A program made the translations under genes and the position numbers. A stretch of 64,000 nt of DNA from Medicago truncatula (Eukaryota > Streptophyta > Magnoliopsida > Fabales > Fabaceae), in the NCBI RefSeq assembly GCF_003473485.1, contig NC_053046.1, positions 12,720,001 through 12,784,000 of the forward strand. Reading direction: 5' to 3'. Each line of letters starts with the position of its first letter. Within the stretch, counting starts at the first letter, position 1. Below are positions 1-13,330 of this stretch, one piece after another. The notes below the pieces were generated by a model. The model made no database searches. It worked only from the letters and a program-made list of their open reading frames with translations, and was not told the DNA's origin.

Positions 1-177
1 TGTTTTTCTTTTTTTTTTGGATCAAGGAGTAAATATTGTATTTATTTCTATTAGAGAGGACAATTGTGTAAAAAATAAAATCAAAGACGATAATTGGATT
101 CATACTCATAGATAGAGTGCCCGAAAATATTATTTACAATGAGGGTGGGTACGGACGGTACCTTGGCACCATCTTTA

Positions 178-505
178 GAGCATCTCTAAAGGTGAACTTC
201 ACCAAAAGCATTTTGTGGGTCCCATTAAAACCACATCATTTTGAAATAACTCTTTTTATATTTTACTCCAATGGTGAAATTTTAAAATACTCATTTTAGG
301 TCCCATAACATTACCTCATTTATTAATATTTATTTAACTATTTTTATATTAAAAGCTGCATCAAATACTGTGCTCCCAAGATTACTTCAGAAAGGAACGG
401 TCTCGCCAAGCTGGACTACTCCAATGGAAATTTGCTACAAAGTTCCATTCCTTTGTTATGTAACGCTGGAGTACGTTACTTCAAAACCAACCGTTGAAGT
501 TGCTC
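178..505. mobile_element. Tourist/PIF-Harbinger-like MITE
   Basis: The left end reads GAGCATCTCTAAAGG and the right end reads the inverse of GAGCAACTTCAACGG. Both ends are flanked by TTA (175-177 and 506-508), the target duplication expected for PIF/Harbinger elements. No transposase is present. The inverted repeats are imperfect, so family assignment is moderate. Confidence 0.55.
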
Positions 506-508
506 TTA

Positions 509-3500
509 GCGGCATCGGCGAAACTGACAATATTTTTATAAGGTGGTCATATATATAAAAAATAAGATATATTGTTTTTTAAATTGATAGTTAACTTAAC
601 CAATAAGAAAATTAAAATGACAATAGTTAATTTGCACGTGGCAAGTGATTGGTTTTAATTCATTAAGAGAAGTGAGAAAACAATTAGGTCGTGTCAGATT
701 TTCTTCCATGATTATTTGAGTAACTATAAACTATGAATATAATGTTATTGATTACTTGATTTCAATACCAATGAATAAAATAGTTAGGTTTATGTCTTGT
801 TAACTAATTATTTCCAATGGTTACTGCTCCCTAATGTCCTATGTGAGCCCTAACCAATGAAGGTTTAAAAATGTCAAAAGTAACTAAAAATTATTATTAG
901 TTTATGTCTAAATCAAATCAATAATTGAATGATTAAAATAGGTCAAATCAACAAAGTTAGAGTTAGTAATTAATGTTGTGACCTAACAATCGATTTATGA
1001 ATAAAGTTGTGGTTAATAATCAATGAAAGCATGAAAAAACATTAAGAACAAGATTAACTAGATGAAAAAACAAAGTAATCGACTAAATATTCATGGAATC
1101 ATTTAAACTTACAAGAGTAATTAATCACAAGAAAGTTGCTCTTTCATGACCTAACATAGAGAGAATTAGTTACTCATAGGCCATAGCTTCTAAATACATA
1201 TAATTAAATATGATTGGAAAGCATGAGAAAAGGATCATCAATTGATGATTCCTTGGCTTCCAAATGACTCAGGACACTCCAATCCTATTGAAATCTTGTT
1301 TTTGCCTTCGCCTACTCATCAAAATGTGTTTTTTATATTGACATGGAGGTTTAGTATTTATAGGCGTCCATTTTCCTAAGTTGTAGGAAAATTGGTTCTC
1401 GATGTGAGCCTTATCCTCGCAATGTGAGGCAGGGAATGAGTATCTCTTTTGGCCATATAGCTCTATCTCGTGAGACGGGACTCATAGCCCGCGATGTAAG
1501 ATAGACAGTAGTGATCTCCTTGATTTCCATCGTATTCTCGTGATGTAGGGCTCATTGCGCGCGATGTGAGTTAGGCAGAAGTTAACTCCTTAATTTCTTC
1601 GTTCCTTGCTCCTTTCTTCTCACCAGAACGTCCATAATGACTATGTACCAAATTTAATCAATGACAAACTTGTAAAAAACATAGCACGGTTACAAAGTTG
1701 TTTGGTTAGGTAGATTTTCATGGCTTTAAAGCTTTATCCCATCTTTTACAACGGATTAATATATTTTCTATCACACCTAATCCCCAAAATCGCCCCCATT
1801 TGTCAAAAAATAAATCATTGAATCTTGAAAGCCTATTGTATTTTTTTTGGTAGTGTCAGGTATTTGAACCCCTAAGTCTATTGTATTTAATAGTGCACTT
1901 TCACACCTAATTATTGCCTCACTTTTTTTCTTCTTCTGCAGTTACGCGCATATGATATTCGTTTCACACAAAAAATGCATACACCTAACACTAACGAATG
2001 ATCTTTTAAAATGAGTGCAACTTTTGAACTTTTCTTCTTCTTTTGAAAGCCTTATTTTTTAAATTCAAGGTAAATATCTTTAAACTCGTGGAGATTTGTT
2101 TGAGCTACTAAATAAGTAGTATTTATTTTAGCTGAAAGTCAATCTAAGCAAGACTTGGGATGAAGTAGAAAAGATGATAGGATACCATAGACTACAAGTA
2201 CAAGTGGTAATGTCTTAGCACTTTCCCTAACTTTCACATGAGTTGCTAAGAAAAATCTTCTAGTAGGGTACTCATTACATGTTGCTAAGAGACCGATGGC
2301 ATCAAAACTCCTTGTTTGCCCAATATCCCATATATCAATCTTCAACAATAATTGCTGGGAAACTTTCAAAGCTTTAAATAATCAACTAAATTTTAAATAG
2401 ACCGTTGTTACGATCTACCTCAAAGTCTATTTTAGCTTTTCCTTCAAGAAACCCTTAAAAAATGGAAAATCGAGTTGAAATCATTCAATCAGTTTTTACT
2501 ATAAGACTCCATTTGTCAATGTTAAACCGCTGGCTTATAACAGATACTTTATCAAAATTGTGTAACCAAAATCAAAGTCCTATATTTGATTAAAGAATTG
2601 CTAATTAGACTTCACTTAATCGAAGTCCAAATTATTTGGAATCCATATCTTTCGGGAATCAAAGTATTAAAATTAAATAATATGCACACTAGACTACACT
2701 CTAAGTATATTTTTATTTGCATCCCCTGCTGAAATATTTTGGTTCGTGGTTCGTGCATATCTTTGATACGATCAATCCGTGGATAAGCACCGATCTCTCT
2801 TTATATAATATAAAAAAAAAAAAACACATTAGCTTTAGGTTAGGAGGACATTATATCATTTGATTCATGTTAATTAATTGAAGATGGTGTTACGTAAGAT
2901 GGATTAAGAAATGTACTTGTATAATAATACAAGTCTTTGAAGAATGGTGCATTTTGTTGTGGACTACGTCCAATTGTGAATTATTTTCATGGTTCCCTTG
3001 CTGATTGCTGAATGAATCAACATATATTAGTATTGCATTCATCTTCATTAAAAACATTGAATATATTTTTTAGTCCTGAACTAGTTGATATATTTTTTTT
3101 TTTAATATATCGGTATTTTAATTATTGTTCTTGTTGTTATTAAATAACTAAAAAAAATATATACACGCGTGACCACTACGGAATACCAGGTTTCACGAGA
3201 CTGGTATCAACAAGATACAATTTTTATTCTCGTAATAGGTGCTTTTGTTTTTGTCTTTTTGCAAATATACCTATGTTTTGTTTCCTTGGTTTATTTGGGT
3301 GATGTAGTGGGGGAGGTTATTCTTAAGGGAAAGCCAATAAAATAACTTTGTTTCATTTTTTCTTTTGAGAAATCTTTAATAGTTTATACTTTGTTTTCAA
3401 AATAATATTAATAATTAAGTTTACACTTTAAAAAAGGAAAATGGTGGATTTACAATGCAATGGAAAAAGACACTCCATCTTAATTAGAAAGAGAATTAGA

Positions 3501-3762
3501 GCTCTATGTAACTAAGGAATTTTAGTTGAGAGGTTGCAAAATTTCTCAAGTTAATTTACACATCACTCGTTTTGTAGTTTACAATTAGTTGGTCCAAAGA
3601 ATCAAGTGGTAAAAATATCATGGCATAATACCATTAAATGAGCTTGGATTTCATGTCCAAAAACTAGTTTGATCAAGAGCGTCCAAACCCATATACATCC
3701 AATTAATTGAGAATTCTTGTTTGATAATATGTTAAATGAATTTGAATATCATTCGTAAAAAC
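509..3762. other. Gene-free AT-rich stretch
   Basis: No convincing gene. It contains a degenerate GC-richer block at about 1340-1600, listed separately. A 76-codon minus-strand open frame at 2139-2369 has no family I recognise and no flanking splice logic. The rest is AT-rich sequence with homopolymer runs. Confidence 0.6.
1390..1590. repeat. Three degenerate copies of a ~65-70 bp unit, LTR-like
   Basis: Phrases of the type CTCGTGATGTAGGGCTCAT followed by GCGCGCGATGTGAG and AGGCAGAAGT recur near 1395, 1467 and 1532. The block is much richer in CG than its surroundings and lies 40 bp after a TATTTATAG-type TATA motif (about 1351-1360). That arrangement is typical of retrotransposon LTRs, but no TG...CA ends or target duplication were found. 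Confidence 0.4.
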
Positions 3763-3764
3763 TA

Positions 3765-4257
3765 GTCCCTCCGACTTCAATTATATATAAAAAAAAAATT
3801 AATTTTTAGATTCATTGAATAACTAATGTATTTGATCTGTAATATAAATCAAATACAGGGTCGTTCCAAAAAATTGGAGACTCGGCTCTAATATTAAAAG
3901 TGGTCCCTAATAAAAATAATTAATGATAATTTAAACAATTGCATATTAAGAATAAGCATTACTTTGATTTTAATTTGTTTTGTTGATTTTTTTTTTTGTT
4001 GATGTGTGGGTTTGGCTTTACTTGTCCATTTACTCTTTATTTTTGTCAGATAATAAGTGTTTGATTTAGACCCACATAACAAAAGAAAACATTATTCTAC
4101 ATCCAAACAATTATACTTATACCCCTACAAATAATTGAGACCCCCATAAATCGGAGGTTCGGCTCCGTAGAGCACCTTGCGCATGCCAAAAAACGACTCT
4201 AACTAAATACATAAGCTATTCAAAGGAAATACTATTTATAATTAAAACCGGTTGGAG
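3765..4257. mobile_element. Stowaway-like MITE, interrupted
   Basis: Left end GTCCCTCCGACTTCAATTAT and right end inverse (ATAATTAAAACCGGTTGGAG) are imperfect inverted repeats that continue for about 70 bp on each side. Both are flanked by TA (3763-3764, 4258-4259), the Stowaway target duplication. A second element at 3856-4201 splits it. Confidence 0.6.
3856..4201. mobile_element. hAT-like insertion inside the Stowaway
   Basis: The ends CAGGGTCGTT and (inverse) TAGAGTCGTT match the A2/G5 pattern of hAT termini. The flanks ATCAAATA (3848-3855) and ACTAAATA (4202-4209) agree at 6 of 8 positions, as expected for an aged 8-bp duplication. It has no transposase. Confidence 0.45.
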
Positions 4258-4259
4258 TA

Positions 4260-4742
4260 ACTTATAATGAGAGTGTCCAAACATAGCTCGGAAACTTTGC
4301 AATGGAAGACTCTATAAACTTCAATACATAAGGTGTCAAAAACCTTATCATAGTAACCTTTAGATAAAATTAAAGTAAGATAAAAAGAGTGGATATTTTT
4401 GGTTTGTACTCCTAAGATTTTGGTTTTTGCTCCCCTAATGGGTGATGATTTATACAGCCTTGGGTGTAGATTGATCGATGGGAGATTGTATTATGGCAAG
4501 ATAACAAAAGATATCAGGACAAGAGAAGAAATCGGTTTCTGCTAGGCATGATTGATTTTTAAAAAATATCTTAATCACTAGAGTGATTCATGCCAATGAA
4601 AAACATAATTCTTTTGATTAATTCCATTTATTGAAGTACCGAAAAAGACTGGAAGATGAGTAGTAAATATCAGGTTATTTATTGACTTGAATTTATGACC
4701 TTGCTTCATTTTCACGAAAAGATCACACAAAGGGTGGTGGTT
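4260..4742. other. No gene seen
   Basis: AT-rich sequence without a supported gene, repeat ends or RNA gene. Confidence 0.6.
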
Positions 4743-4759
4743 TTCTTAACCCAGTTATT

Positions 4760-4893
4760 TTTGTTTGGGTCAAATAGTTTAATGGCTAGAACTCACATAT
4801 TTAAATGTGGAGATATGGTGTGTCCGGTGTTCGAACCCCGATCCCTGCATATAATATGTAATATTCCTACCAATTGAGCTAAGCGTACGGGAA
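4760..4893 (-). mobile_element. tRNA-derived SINE
   Basis: Read on the minus strand it starts near CCCGTACGC, has an A-box-like TTAGCTCAATTGGTAGG and a B box GGGTTCGAACACC, then an A-rich tail. It is bounded by a 17-bp duplication, TTCTTAACNCAGTTATT (4743-4759 and 4894-4910, one mismatch). The two promoter boxes, tail and long duplication together define a SINE. Confidence 0.8.
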
Positions 4894-4910
4894 TTCTTAA
4901 CACAGTTATT

Positions 4911-5926
4911 AATTATTGAAATGTTAAATATGATTTTACTCATTTTTTTAATAAAATATTATGTTTTTATTTATTTTTTACTAAATGTTTTTATTCTTAT
5001 AAATATATCATGTAACTTAATGTCTTCAGGTAAAATATAGCTCTATTATTGAACTCATGCACTATTTTATTTGTTGGATAAGCCTGATTTTTTCTCCATA
5101 TTTTCTTATTTCTTATACCATGTCGGCCTTATCCAATTCAATTGTATTTTGTTTCTTGGGAAATTCAATTGTAACTTGATGACTATATTGAAATTTTACA
5201 AAATAAAAGTAGTGACAAGACAAATTGATGCCCCTTGTAATTTCATGGATATTTTACAAAATATGTTACTTTTTTGAAGATGAATAGGTGATTAATAGTG
5301 AGTTCACTAGTCACCCAAAACACAAAACCGTCCAAGCAAATTAAAATATCTTGTCTACCAAGCAAGAGGGATGAAATTGTCATAATATCTTCTTACACAT
5401 GATTTTGTTATTGCTATATGACAATTTCAGTACAAGATATTATGTGAAACCAAGTAGCGTTGAATTTAATTGACTTGGTTGGGTCAAAAAAGAAACCTAG
5501 CTTGTTCCACAAACCACACACTCTCTCTCACGAGCACACCACCATTGACCAAACTTCAACATGCTTTCGCACGTGTGCGTTGACTACTATATTCTAACTC
5601 ACGCGGTCTACCCTATCATGCGGTTTCCGACCATGCACCTCTTTTGTTTCATTTCATTTATTTATTTTACTTTTTCTTATAGTAAGTGTTACTAATAATA
5701 GATGTACGGTGACCAAATTTTATGATGATGCACATGTTGAAGAATGATAGGAAAATGTATGAAGGCTAATTTAAACTTTTAGGTTAAGTAAGTTTTGGGT
5801 TAAAATTTCGGTCGAAAATGGAGAATCTAAGTCGAGTTTTACATGTATTTTGATAAAGATTAGTCTCTTTAAATGTTTTTTAACAAAGATTAGTATGTTA
5901 AATAATTGTGAAAACTTCATATCAAT
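4911..5926. other. No gene seen
   Basis: AT-rich sequence. A 68-codon plus-strand frame at 5071-5277 lacks any recognisable motif and is treated as chance. Confidence 0.6.
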
Positions 5927-5928
5927 TA

Positions 5929-6228
5929 CTCAATCCGTCCTTTAATAAGTGATTGTTTTGTTAAAAATATATTGTCCTAAAATAACTGATCTATTTCACT
6001 TTTTAATGCAATATTATATTAATTACTTTTTTTTTTTTCAATTATAACTCTAATTAGTATCATTTTTATATTCACAATTCATATATTCAACTTTGCATTT
6101 ATGATAATAGAAAACACACAATACTAAATAAGAACACTTAAAATCATTTATCTCCCTCTTTCACATATATATCTGTTTTAATAAGTGTGAAGTGAACAAA
6201 TGACTCACTTAATTCAAGACGGAGGGAG
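5929..6228. mobile_element. Stowaway MITE (300 bp)
   Basis: Left end CTCAATCCGTCCTTTAATAAG and right end inverse CTCCCTCCGTCTTGAATTAAG are the classic Stowaway terminus. TA duplications lie at 5927-5928 and 6229-6230. Internal sequence is AT-rich and non-coding. Confidence 0.75.
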
Positions 6229-6230
6229 TA

Positions 6231-7440
6231 CAAGATAAACCCAAGAAAAACATGACGATCTATTGCATTAGGTTAAAAACAACCATATGAAGAAATCTAA
6301 CAACACATTTTTACCAAAAACCTTAAAACATTTGGTACATGACCTCTCTCACTTATATGTCGTTTAATATTCATTTTTTTCTTTCTATAAGAGACTACTA
6401 ACGCACACATACCACAACATATATGTATTAAAAATCCTTGATTATTTTAGTGTATGTTTGAATTGAAGTTTGGAAGGAGTTCATAAATTTCCAAATTTTA
6501 ATTGGTTATTTAGGACATAGAGTTTTTGTCACGGGATGGATAAAATCATGACATGTAAAGGCTTCAACTTTAAGTTTTTTTTTCTTTCAATGTACTCATC
6601 CTCACATATGTTTGGAGGTACTATGTCTAGGCTGCTTTTATTTTGGATTGTATCTCATTATTGATCCTCGTAAGGTTTAATATGTGACACTTGTTTATCC
6701 CTATTTAAGACACATCTTGTGCGGTGAATAATTTTTTAAGGCAATTTCGGCTTTTTCTAAAGCATAAGTTTTCAAATGCAATTTTTGGGGTTTCCTTAAT
6801 ATTATCCACCTATGGCTTATATAGTACTTTTTTTTTAATTAAAATAAATAAGTTCATTGATTAATAGAGCATTTTTTAGCTATATAATATAAAGAAAAGA
6901 AAAAAGGTAAAATAGGCTAAAAATGCTTTCAGCTAAGGCATTTCAATGAGATTTGAACTTACGACCCGATACAAAGCATGCACACGATCATTAAAGGTGA
7001 GTGAAATGTTGTAATTTATGTTTGACTTATTTTGTAATAGTAGTTCAAAATATGTATGTTTTGGAAATTCTAAAGTGAAAATTTGGATTGCCTTATAATT
7101 AAGTCGACCTTGTTCTAAAATGAATTTCAGTAAAAATAAACTAATTTATAATTAGACTCAACTCAAATTTGGTTGACCTAATGAATTTCGATTAAAGATA
7201 AGGCGAAACTAATTTCTTTCTATTTTTATTTTTTGTATGGACGTTGGTGGTTGATCAAATGAAAATAATTTATACATGTGTCTTTTTATAGAGAGCACAC
7301 TCAATTATTTGCTACACATAACTCCATGATAACCAACTCACACTCTAGTCTATGTAGACGACATGCAAATATTAGATGAGGAAAAAAAACTTTTTATGTG
7401 AACATTCATAACACTTATGAGGATTAATGGAAGGACACCT
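6231..7440. other. No gene seen
   Basis: AT-rich sequence with no supported coding region, RNA gene or complete element. Confidence 0.55.
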
Positions 7441-7479
7441 TCTACATCATATTAATCCTACTTCTTGATCTTACCTGAT

Positions 7480-7915
7480 TAGAAGAACAACGTCTGATGC
7501 AGCGGTTTATGGTGTTTGTAAATTTGAAATGGTAGGGGTGTGTATACCTACAAACACTTCGACACTCAAGTCCGTATGAGTTAGAAAAAAGGGGTTAAGA
7601 GTGAAATGAATCGTACATTTGAGGACCGTGTAAAGTTCCCTTATATAGAGAGGAAATGCCAGTGCCGTTGTTAATGGTAGAAAGTCGTTGCTCGACGGTT
7701 ACAATTGCAGAAACCGTAACCGTCAAGCGTTACAATGTGGGTATCACGGGAGCCGTTATGATACCGTGTTTGAAACGACGCCTCGTGTTACTAAGAGCCC
7801 CCCACCCCACCCCACCCCGCGGAGAGGGGTGTGTGAAGTGAATAATTGGGCAAGTATTAAGTTGGGTTTGTTAATTGGGCCTGAATTGTTTCGAGCATGA
7901 GCCTTTGGACCGTCT
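7480..7915. repeat. LTR-like fragment with TATA motif
   Basis: A GC-richer block with a TTATATAG motif (7641-7648) about 35 bp before a run of imperfect repeats of ACCGT/ACGGT phrases (7690-7780), then a C-rich tract at 7799-7822. Composition and promoter placement resemble a retrotransposon LTR. I could not place TG/CA ends or a target duplication. Short open frames across it are unconvincing. Confidence 0.35.
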
Positions 7916-7945
7916 AGAACATTTCCCTTCCATCGAAAGAATGAT

Positions 7946-8081
7946 TTTTTTTTTGGTCAAATAGTCTAGTGATTAGAGTTCACATAATTTAATTCTGGAG
8001 AAGTGGAGTGCCCGTAGTTCTAACCATGGCCCTTACATATAATATGCAATATCCATATCAACCAAATTAAGCTCACGGGAT
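7946..8081 (-). mobile_element. tRNA-derived SINE, same family as the copy at 4760
   Basis: On the minus strand it begins TCCCGTGAGCTTAATTTGGT (decayed A box), shares the phrase TTGCATATTATATGTA and TCCAC...TGTGA with the first copy, and ends in A9. The duplication GAAAGAATGAT is exact at 7935-7945 and 8082-8092. The B box (GGTTAGAAC) is mutated, so it is unlikely to be transcribed by Pol III. Confidence 0.8.
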
Positions 8082-8206
8082 GAAAGAATGATTATTTAAT
8101 GAATATGTTTTATATAAATTATGAAGTTATTAATTTTCATAAATTATCCTACAATAGTTTATTAAAATAACTTCAAATAAAAGTGCATATGAACCATGGG
8201 CAGATC

Positions 8207-8863
8207 TAGGGGTGTTCAAAACCGAACCAATTCAATAGAAAAACCGCAAATCAAACCAATCCAAACTGAAACCGCAAAAAACCGCACTTGGTTCAGATGA
8301 ATTCGGATGACTTTTGCAATGAACCGCGCGGTTTGGTTTGGTTTGCGGTTTGCATCTCAGCAACCGAACCAAACCAAACCAAACCGCAAGAATGATGAAT
8401 ATTACTTAAACATGTACTAGCCCAATTACATAACTTAAAAATAATCTCTTTTGATTCGATTTTTCCATTGTTGCACCATCAGGTTCGATTCTAATTCCTT
8501 TCCATCTCTTTCAATTCATTTCAAGTGATGAATTTGTTTCCTTTACTTTTCAATAATTTGTTTCATGCTTATGTTTCTTCTTAATTTTACCTATTTTTAT
8601 ATAAGTTTTACCAAATATTTTATCATATAAACAACAAAATAAAATATCCTATGTTTATTTTGTAACAAGTTGGCAATATTAGAGTTAATGTAATATTTTT
8701 TATCTCACGATAAACTGCACAAACCTAACCAATCCAAACCGCATTGGTTTGGTTTGGATGAATTTTTAAAAATCAACCGAACCAAACCACATGCTTTTTT
8801 ATCTCGCGGTCTGAATGACTTTTATGCTCAAAACCGAACTAAACCGCACCGCGAACACCCCTA
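8207..8863. mobile_element. hAT-type non-autonomous element (657 bp)
   Basis: Perfect 11-bp inverted ends TAGGGGTGTTC are flanked by an exact 8-bp duplication GGCAGATC (8199-8206, 8864-8871), diagnostic for hAT. Subterminal regions are packed with direct and inverted AACCGAACC/GGTTTGGTTT motifs (8220-8395 and 8720-8850), as expected for transposase-binding clusters. No transposase frame survives, so it would need help in trans. Confidence 0.85.
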
Positions 8864-8871
8864 GGCAGATC

Positions 8872-10266
8872 TACCCTAAGTTTAAGTGTGGCTACAGCCA
8901 CACCAAATTTTTCTCTCTATTTTTTTTTTCATTTGTATTTTTATTTTTTACAATTAAAGGATGGCTATTAGAGCTATTGAAAGATGAACATTTTTACAAA
9001 ACAATATGAAGAATACAATGCTAGAGAAAGTTGACGATTCATTTACATTTCATTCAAATACTCCACATCATAGGGTTTATGACATTACTCGTAATTTAGA
9101 TTGTCTTTTTGTTATAAACCTACTTCAATTTGAATCCACATTGGTAATTTGTATGAAACAAAAAAGAGGTATAAAGAACTGAATAATTGGTCAATCACGT
9201 GATTACGAGTAACATATACTGATTCACATCACATGTGTTACTTTTAGAACGGTTATAGGTTGAGCAACAAAAACCAATCTGAACTCAAAAATCTAAGAGT
9301 CATCAACAAATTTTTTTTTTTGAGGGAATCAACAAATATTAACATTAATTAACAAATTAAGTTGATGACACAGTACATAAAACACTGTCCACATACGTAT
9401 TCAAATTATAGAATTAGCAAATAAGCCATAGCTACATGACAAATTGAACTGCTTACATTGTCTCTTAGCATACTTCAAAAGAAGAAAACGACATATAACA
9501 TTTAAAAAATAATTTAAGTAATTTTCTCAATCAATATCAATATTTTATATAGTAATTTTTTTTTGAAGGAATATTTTATATAGTAGTAGCGGCAAGTTGC
9601 AGCCGGAAAAATGAATTATTGAATTGAAATAATGGGATACAATACAATAATAATTAGAGAGACATAGGCAAGTTACATGCTTCTTTTTGGGGCTTAGAAT
9701 AATGATTTTTTTTTTATTACTACTTTGGCCATGTAGTTATGCGGTTACGAATTGAAAGGGACCCTATAAAATAAAAATCTATAAAGGTAGAACCAAGTGA
9801 TGGGTCACTATGTGTGTAAATCACACTTTGGATAACTATGATGACTAGTGGCACAAAAGCTATTAAATGAATATGAGATGCATTAACAAAATGATTTTAA
9901 GTGTATGAAGAAATTGAAAGGAGAAAAGAGAAAATGGTTGTACCTGTACTCTAAACATGTGTGATAGTGATAGATACATTTATATTGAAGAAATATTTAC
10001 TTGTAACGTATTTTTGCCATAAAATCAAAGAATGTAGATAGATTCATTGTAGTGGTAGTTGTGACATATATTTCAAGATGAATGGGTTTACTTGGTTATG
10101 GGTAGGACCATGCAAATTGCAAGTGGCAAAGACTTTGAGCTTTGAGGGAAAGGTTAGTGGAAATGACTTTGAACTTTGTCCTTTTTCCCTTATTTATTGT
10201 GTTTGGCGTTTTGGACCCGTCAACGCTGCGTAATTGTTACTGCAACATTTTTGGTAGTTGGATGAA
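8872..10266. other. No gene seen
   Basis: AT-rich sequence, no supported gene. It ends just before a SINE. Confidence 0.55.
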
Positions 10267-10281
10267 ATTACTTTCTTTTGC

Positions 10282-10466
10282 CGTTTAAATGAGATGAAAC
10301 GAGTCTCTTCTAGCTTAAGCAATGTTCTGAGTTCGAATCCAGCCTTGAGCATGCAACAACGTTAAAACTCTTCGGGAGAACTTGTCGTTCAATTGAATCC
10401 CACCATATTCGAGGAATTAGTCTTCGCAGTTGCGCGCGGAGGATACTCAGTTTACAACAAAAAAAA
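10282..10466 (+). mobile_element. tRNA-derived SINE, different family
   Basis: A-box-like TAGCTTAAGCAATG (about 10311) and B box GAGTTCGAATCC (about 10329-10340) are followed by a GC-rich body and tail AACAAAAAAAAA. Flanks ATTACTTTCTTTTGC (10267-10281) and ATTACTCTTCTTTTATGC (10467-10484) look like a degraded target duplication. Confidence 0.55.
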
Positions 10467-10484
10467 ATTACTCTTCTTTTATGC

Positions 10485-13330
10485 AATAATGATGATGGTG
10501 TATTTTTTTTTAACATGTGAGAAATCACACAATTATACCACCTTTATGTGTTAATTCTTATGTGTTGAGTAATTGGGTCAATATGCTGCAAATGGATAAG
10601 TAGAGATGCTAGAGCTCATGATGGATTTATTTAAGTAGAATAAATAGATCATATGATGATGACAATAAATATGATTATATTTGGCTTCATTTGCAACTTT
10701 CCTCTATATATAGCAATTCTGTTTATAAACTGCTACACAAAATCATGAAGCATATGTACGGTGTCGTCCTTTGAACCGGTATTTTAGGGTCACGCAAAAT
10801 ATGTAGCAGTGCAGTTCCGTCATTGCTTACAATCAGAAGCTAGCAGTGTCATTATGAACAAGTTTGGTCTAAACATATTTGATATTCAAAGGGAAAGGTC
10901 TAAAACAAATTTTATATAATATCTTTTAATACAACAATAAAATTATGTTTTGACAAATCTGAGGTTTAAGCCCGGATCAAGAATGATACTAGGTCTTTAT
11001 TTTGATTAATTGAGTTAGGCTAGCGCCTATAACTAATGTGTCATATTTTATATTTACAATTAAATTCATTTTCTTAAGACTTTTTCGATCTAAAATTTTA
11101 AGTATTAAAGTCTTAGCTTAAGTTGAAGGGCCAACTCTGGCTATGAAATTGCTTGGAGATATTTTTTCTCATTATTAAAAAAAAAGAGGAAATTAAAAAA
11201 AAGCTTACAAATTAAATGGGAGAAAGAGGTCTCTTGAAAATCATCATCTCAAACTAGTTGGAGTTGCGGATAGAACCACTTCCTAACACAAAATTATCGT
11301 CATGGATTAGATTCACCAACTTATTACACACATATTTGTCTCACGAAAAATATGTTTGATTGAGCTAACCCTGCAATATTTTTACCGTAGTTATACAACA
11401 GCATTTTCTATAGTATCTTATTAGGTTTTTATATTTGACCTAACTCATCCTTGTACAACAGTACAAGACTAATAATACACTTGATGGAATAAGGCTTAAG
11501 CACGAGTTCCTTATCCATATCCTTGAATTTTTTGTAGATAATTCTAATTTTTTAGTATCATCTAATTTTCTAAACTACATATAATAGATCAAAGTCGTAT
11601 CAACATCAACATTCTTGTGGGGGAAGTATCTAGCTTAGCCTGGTGGGTGAAGCATCTAGCCTAGTACTGTTTCAATGTCATGCCGTTTTCTTGCACTATT
11701 TAATTTTTGTACTTTCTGTTTTTTAGTGTCTAATATCAAGATTTCACTTCCTTCTTCCATTTTACATATGTTACTCATGTCATGTATATATAGAAAATTT
11801 TTCGATCCCCTCTATAAAGTTTAGAGTTTAGAATTTAGGGTTTAGGAAATCTACGATATTTTTCAATTTCTTCTGTCCTAAACTCATGATTAATGTAAGA
11901 AAAAACCTAGTTGCCAATGAGAATAATTAGTATTATTATGGTGTAGTAATTATGTAGTACTACTTCACAAACGAGGTCATGTGATAAAACTGAGAAAATT
12001 ATCGTAAGGTTAGAGACAGTGTGCTTTTTTATATACTATAATAATATATTCCTACGAAGATCCTTTATGAACTTTTGTCTATTGCAACTATTCCTTAAAA
12101 AAATGTAACAATGAAAGACAAAGACTAAAATTAATAGCAGGAGGGAGAAAATAAGACATTGAAAAAGTAAATATGTTTTTGCTGGCTATATAAGATATGA
12201 TCACGTGCAATAACTAGTACTAGCAATAATGAAAGGATGGATTTTTTTGAACTGTTGTCGGAAACTGATAGTGAATATATATAGTGACATGAAGGGTCCC
12301 TATATATGCCTAATCTCTACTAGTCCTTAAGCATTTGGAGTGCCATCTTACACAAGATCAGTATACAGTAGATGATGATATAGAGGGACATAATTGAGCA
12401 CTTGTTATGTTAGAAGATGCTTCATTTTCAAGAATCGTATTAAATTTTATCTAATAAGAGTTTAACTAATTAAGTAATTAAGGTTGGTTAAGATACTTGA
12501 TCTGAATTAGACTTGAGACGGCGGTTTGAGTATAAGACTTTGTTTGATAGTTTGAAGATGAGGGGAGGAGTACCTTTTTTGGGAGAGGGAAATAGAGAAA
12601 AAAAAATACATAAATCTTTTACTTTTATTATTAGCCACATAGAAAATCATTGAATTTTGCGTGTATTGAATTTGGTTTAGGATATATCTTTACAAAATTG
12701 GTGTCAATCTACAGACATGCTAACAATAACAGCAGTTCAAGAAGTAAACTTCTAGATGGCAAATTATCTCACGACGTGGTAAATTTTTTCAGAAGTTAAT
12801 TTGTAGATAGTTTATTAAAAAAAGAAGTTAACTTTTAGGTAGCAACTATTTCGAAATAAAAAAAAATATATATGAAGATTTTACAGGGGGTTTATTGGTA
12901 AAATCACAGTGCAAATAACAATGCCGATACATTTAGCAATAAAATGAGCCTCGTTGGCATTAAGCCCAACTGAAACTTCTCAGAGTCCATAGATCGAAGT
13001 CTTCCCTTGAGCTTCGGTTTCTTCTTTCTTTCTTTTCATCAGTAGAGTATTACTTTTTTCACTCTACTAGCTTCTCACACGTCATATTTTTTTTCACAAA
13101 ATTGTTCATGAGGTTTCGGATTATATAATCGGAACATAATTTGAATGTGTTTGGATTCTATATTCCAAAATATGCTTATACATAAACAACTATCAAAATC
13201 TCTCTTATTTTCAGTAGTTGTAAATTTCGCTTTTAAAAACAACACAAACAAAGTAAAAAAATGATAAAACAAGTAGAATAAAATAAAAAATAAAAAAATA
13301 CAGCAAAAAATTCTACTACTCAATAGAACC
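10485..13330. other. No gene seen
   Basis: About 2.8 kb of AT-rich sequence. I found no splice-consistent gene, no paired repeat ends and no RNA gene. Short open frames are interrupted and featureless. Confidence 0.55.

Noticed and set aside
2139..2369. 76-codon minus-strand frame as a gene
   Set aside because: No recognisable domain, no supporting splice sites and surroundings without coding signal.
4800..4890. tRNA gene on the minus strand
   Set aside because: It has A- and B-box matches but no cloverleaf or anticodon arm; the tail and 17-bp duplication show it is a SINE.
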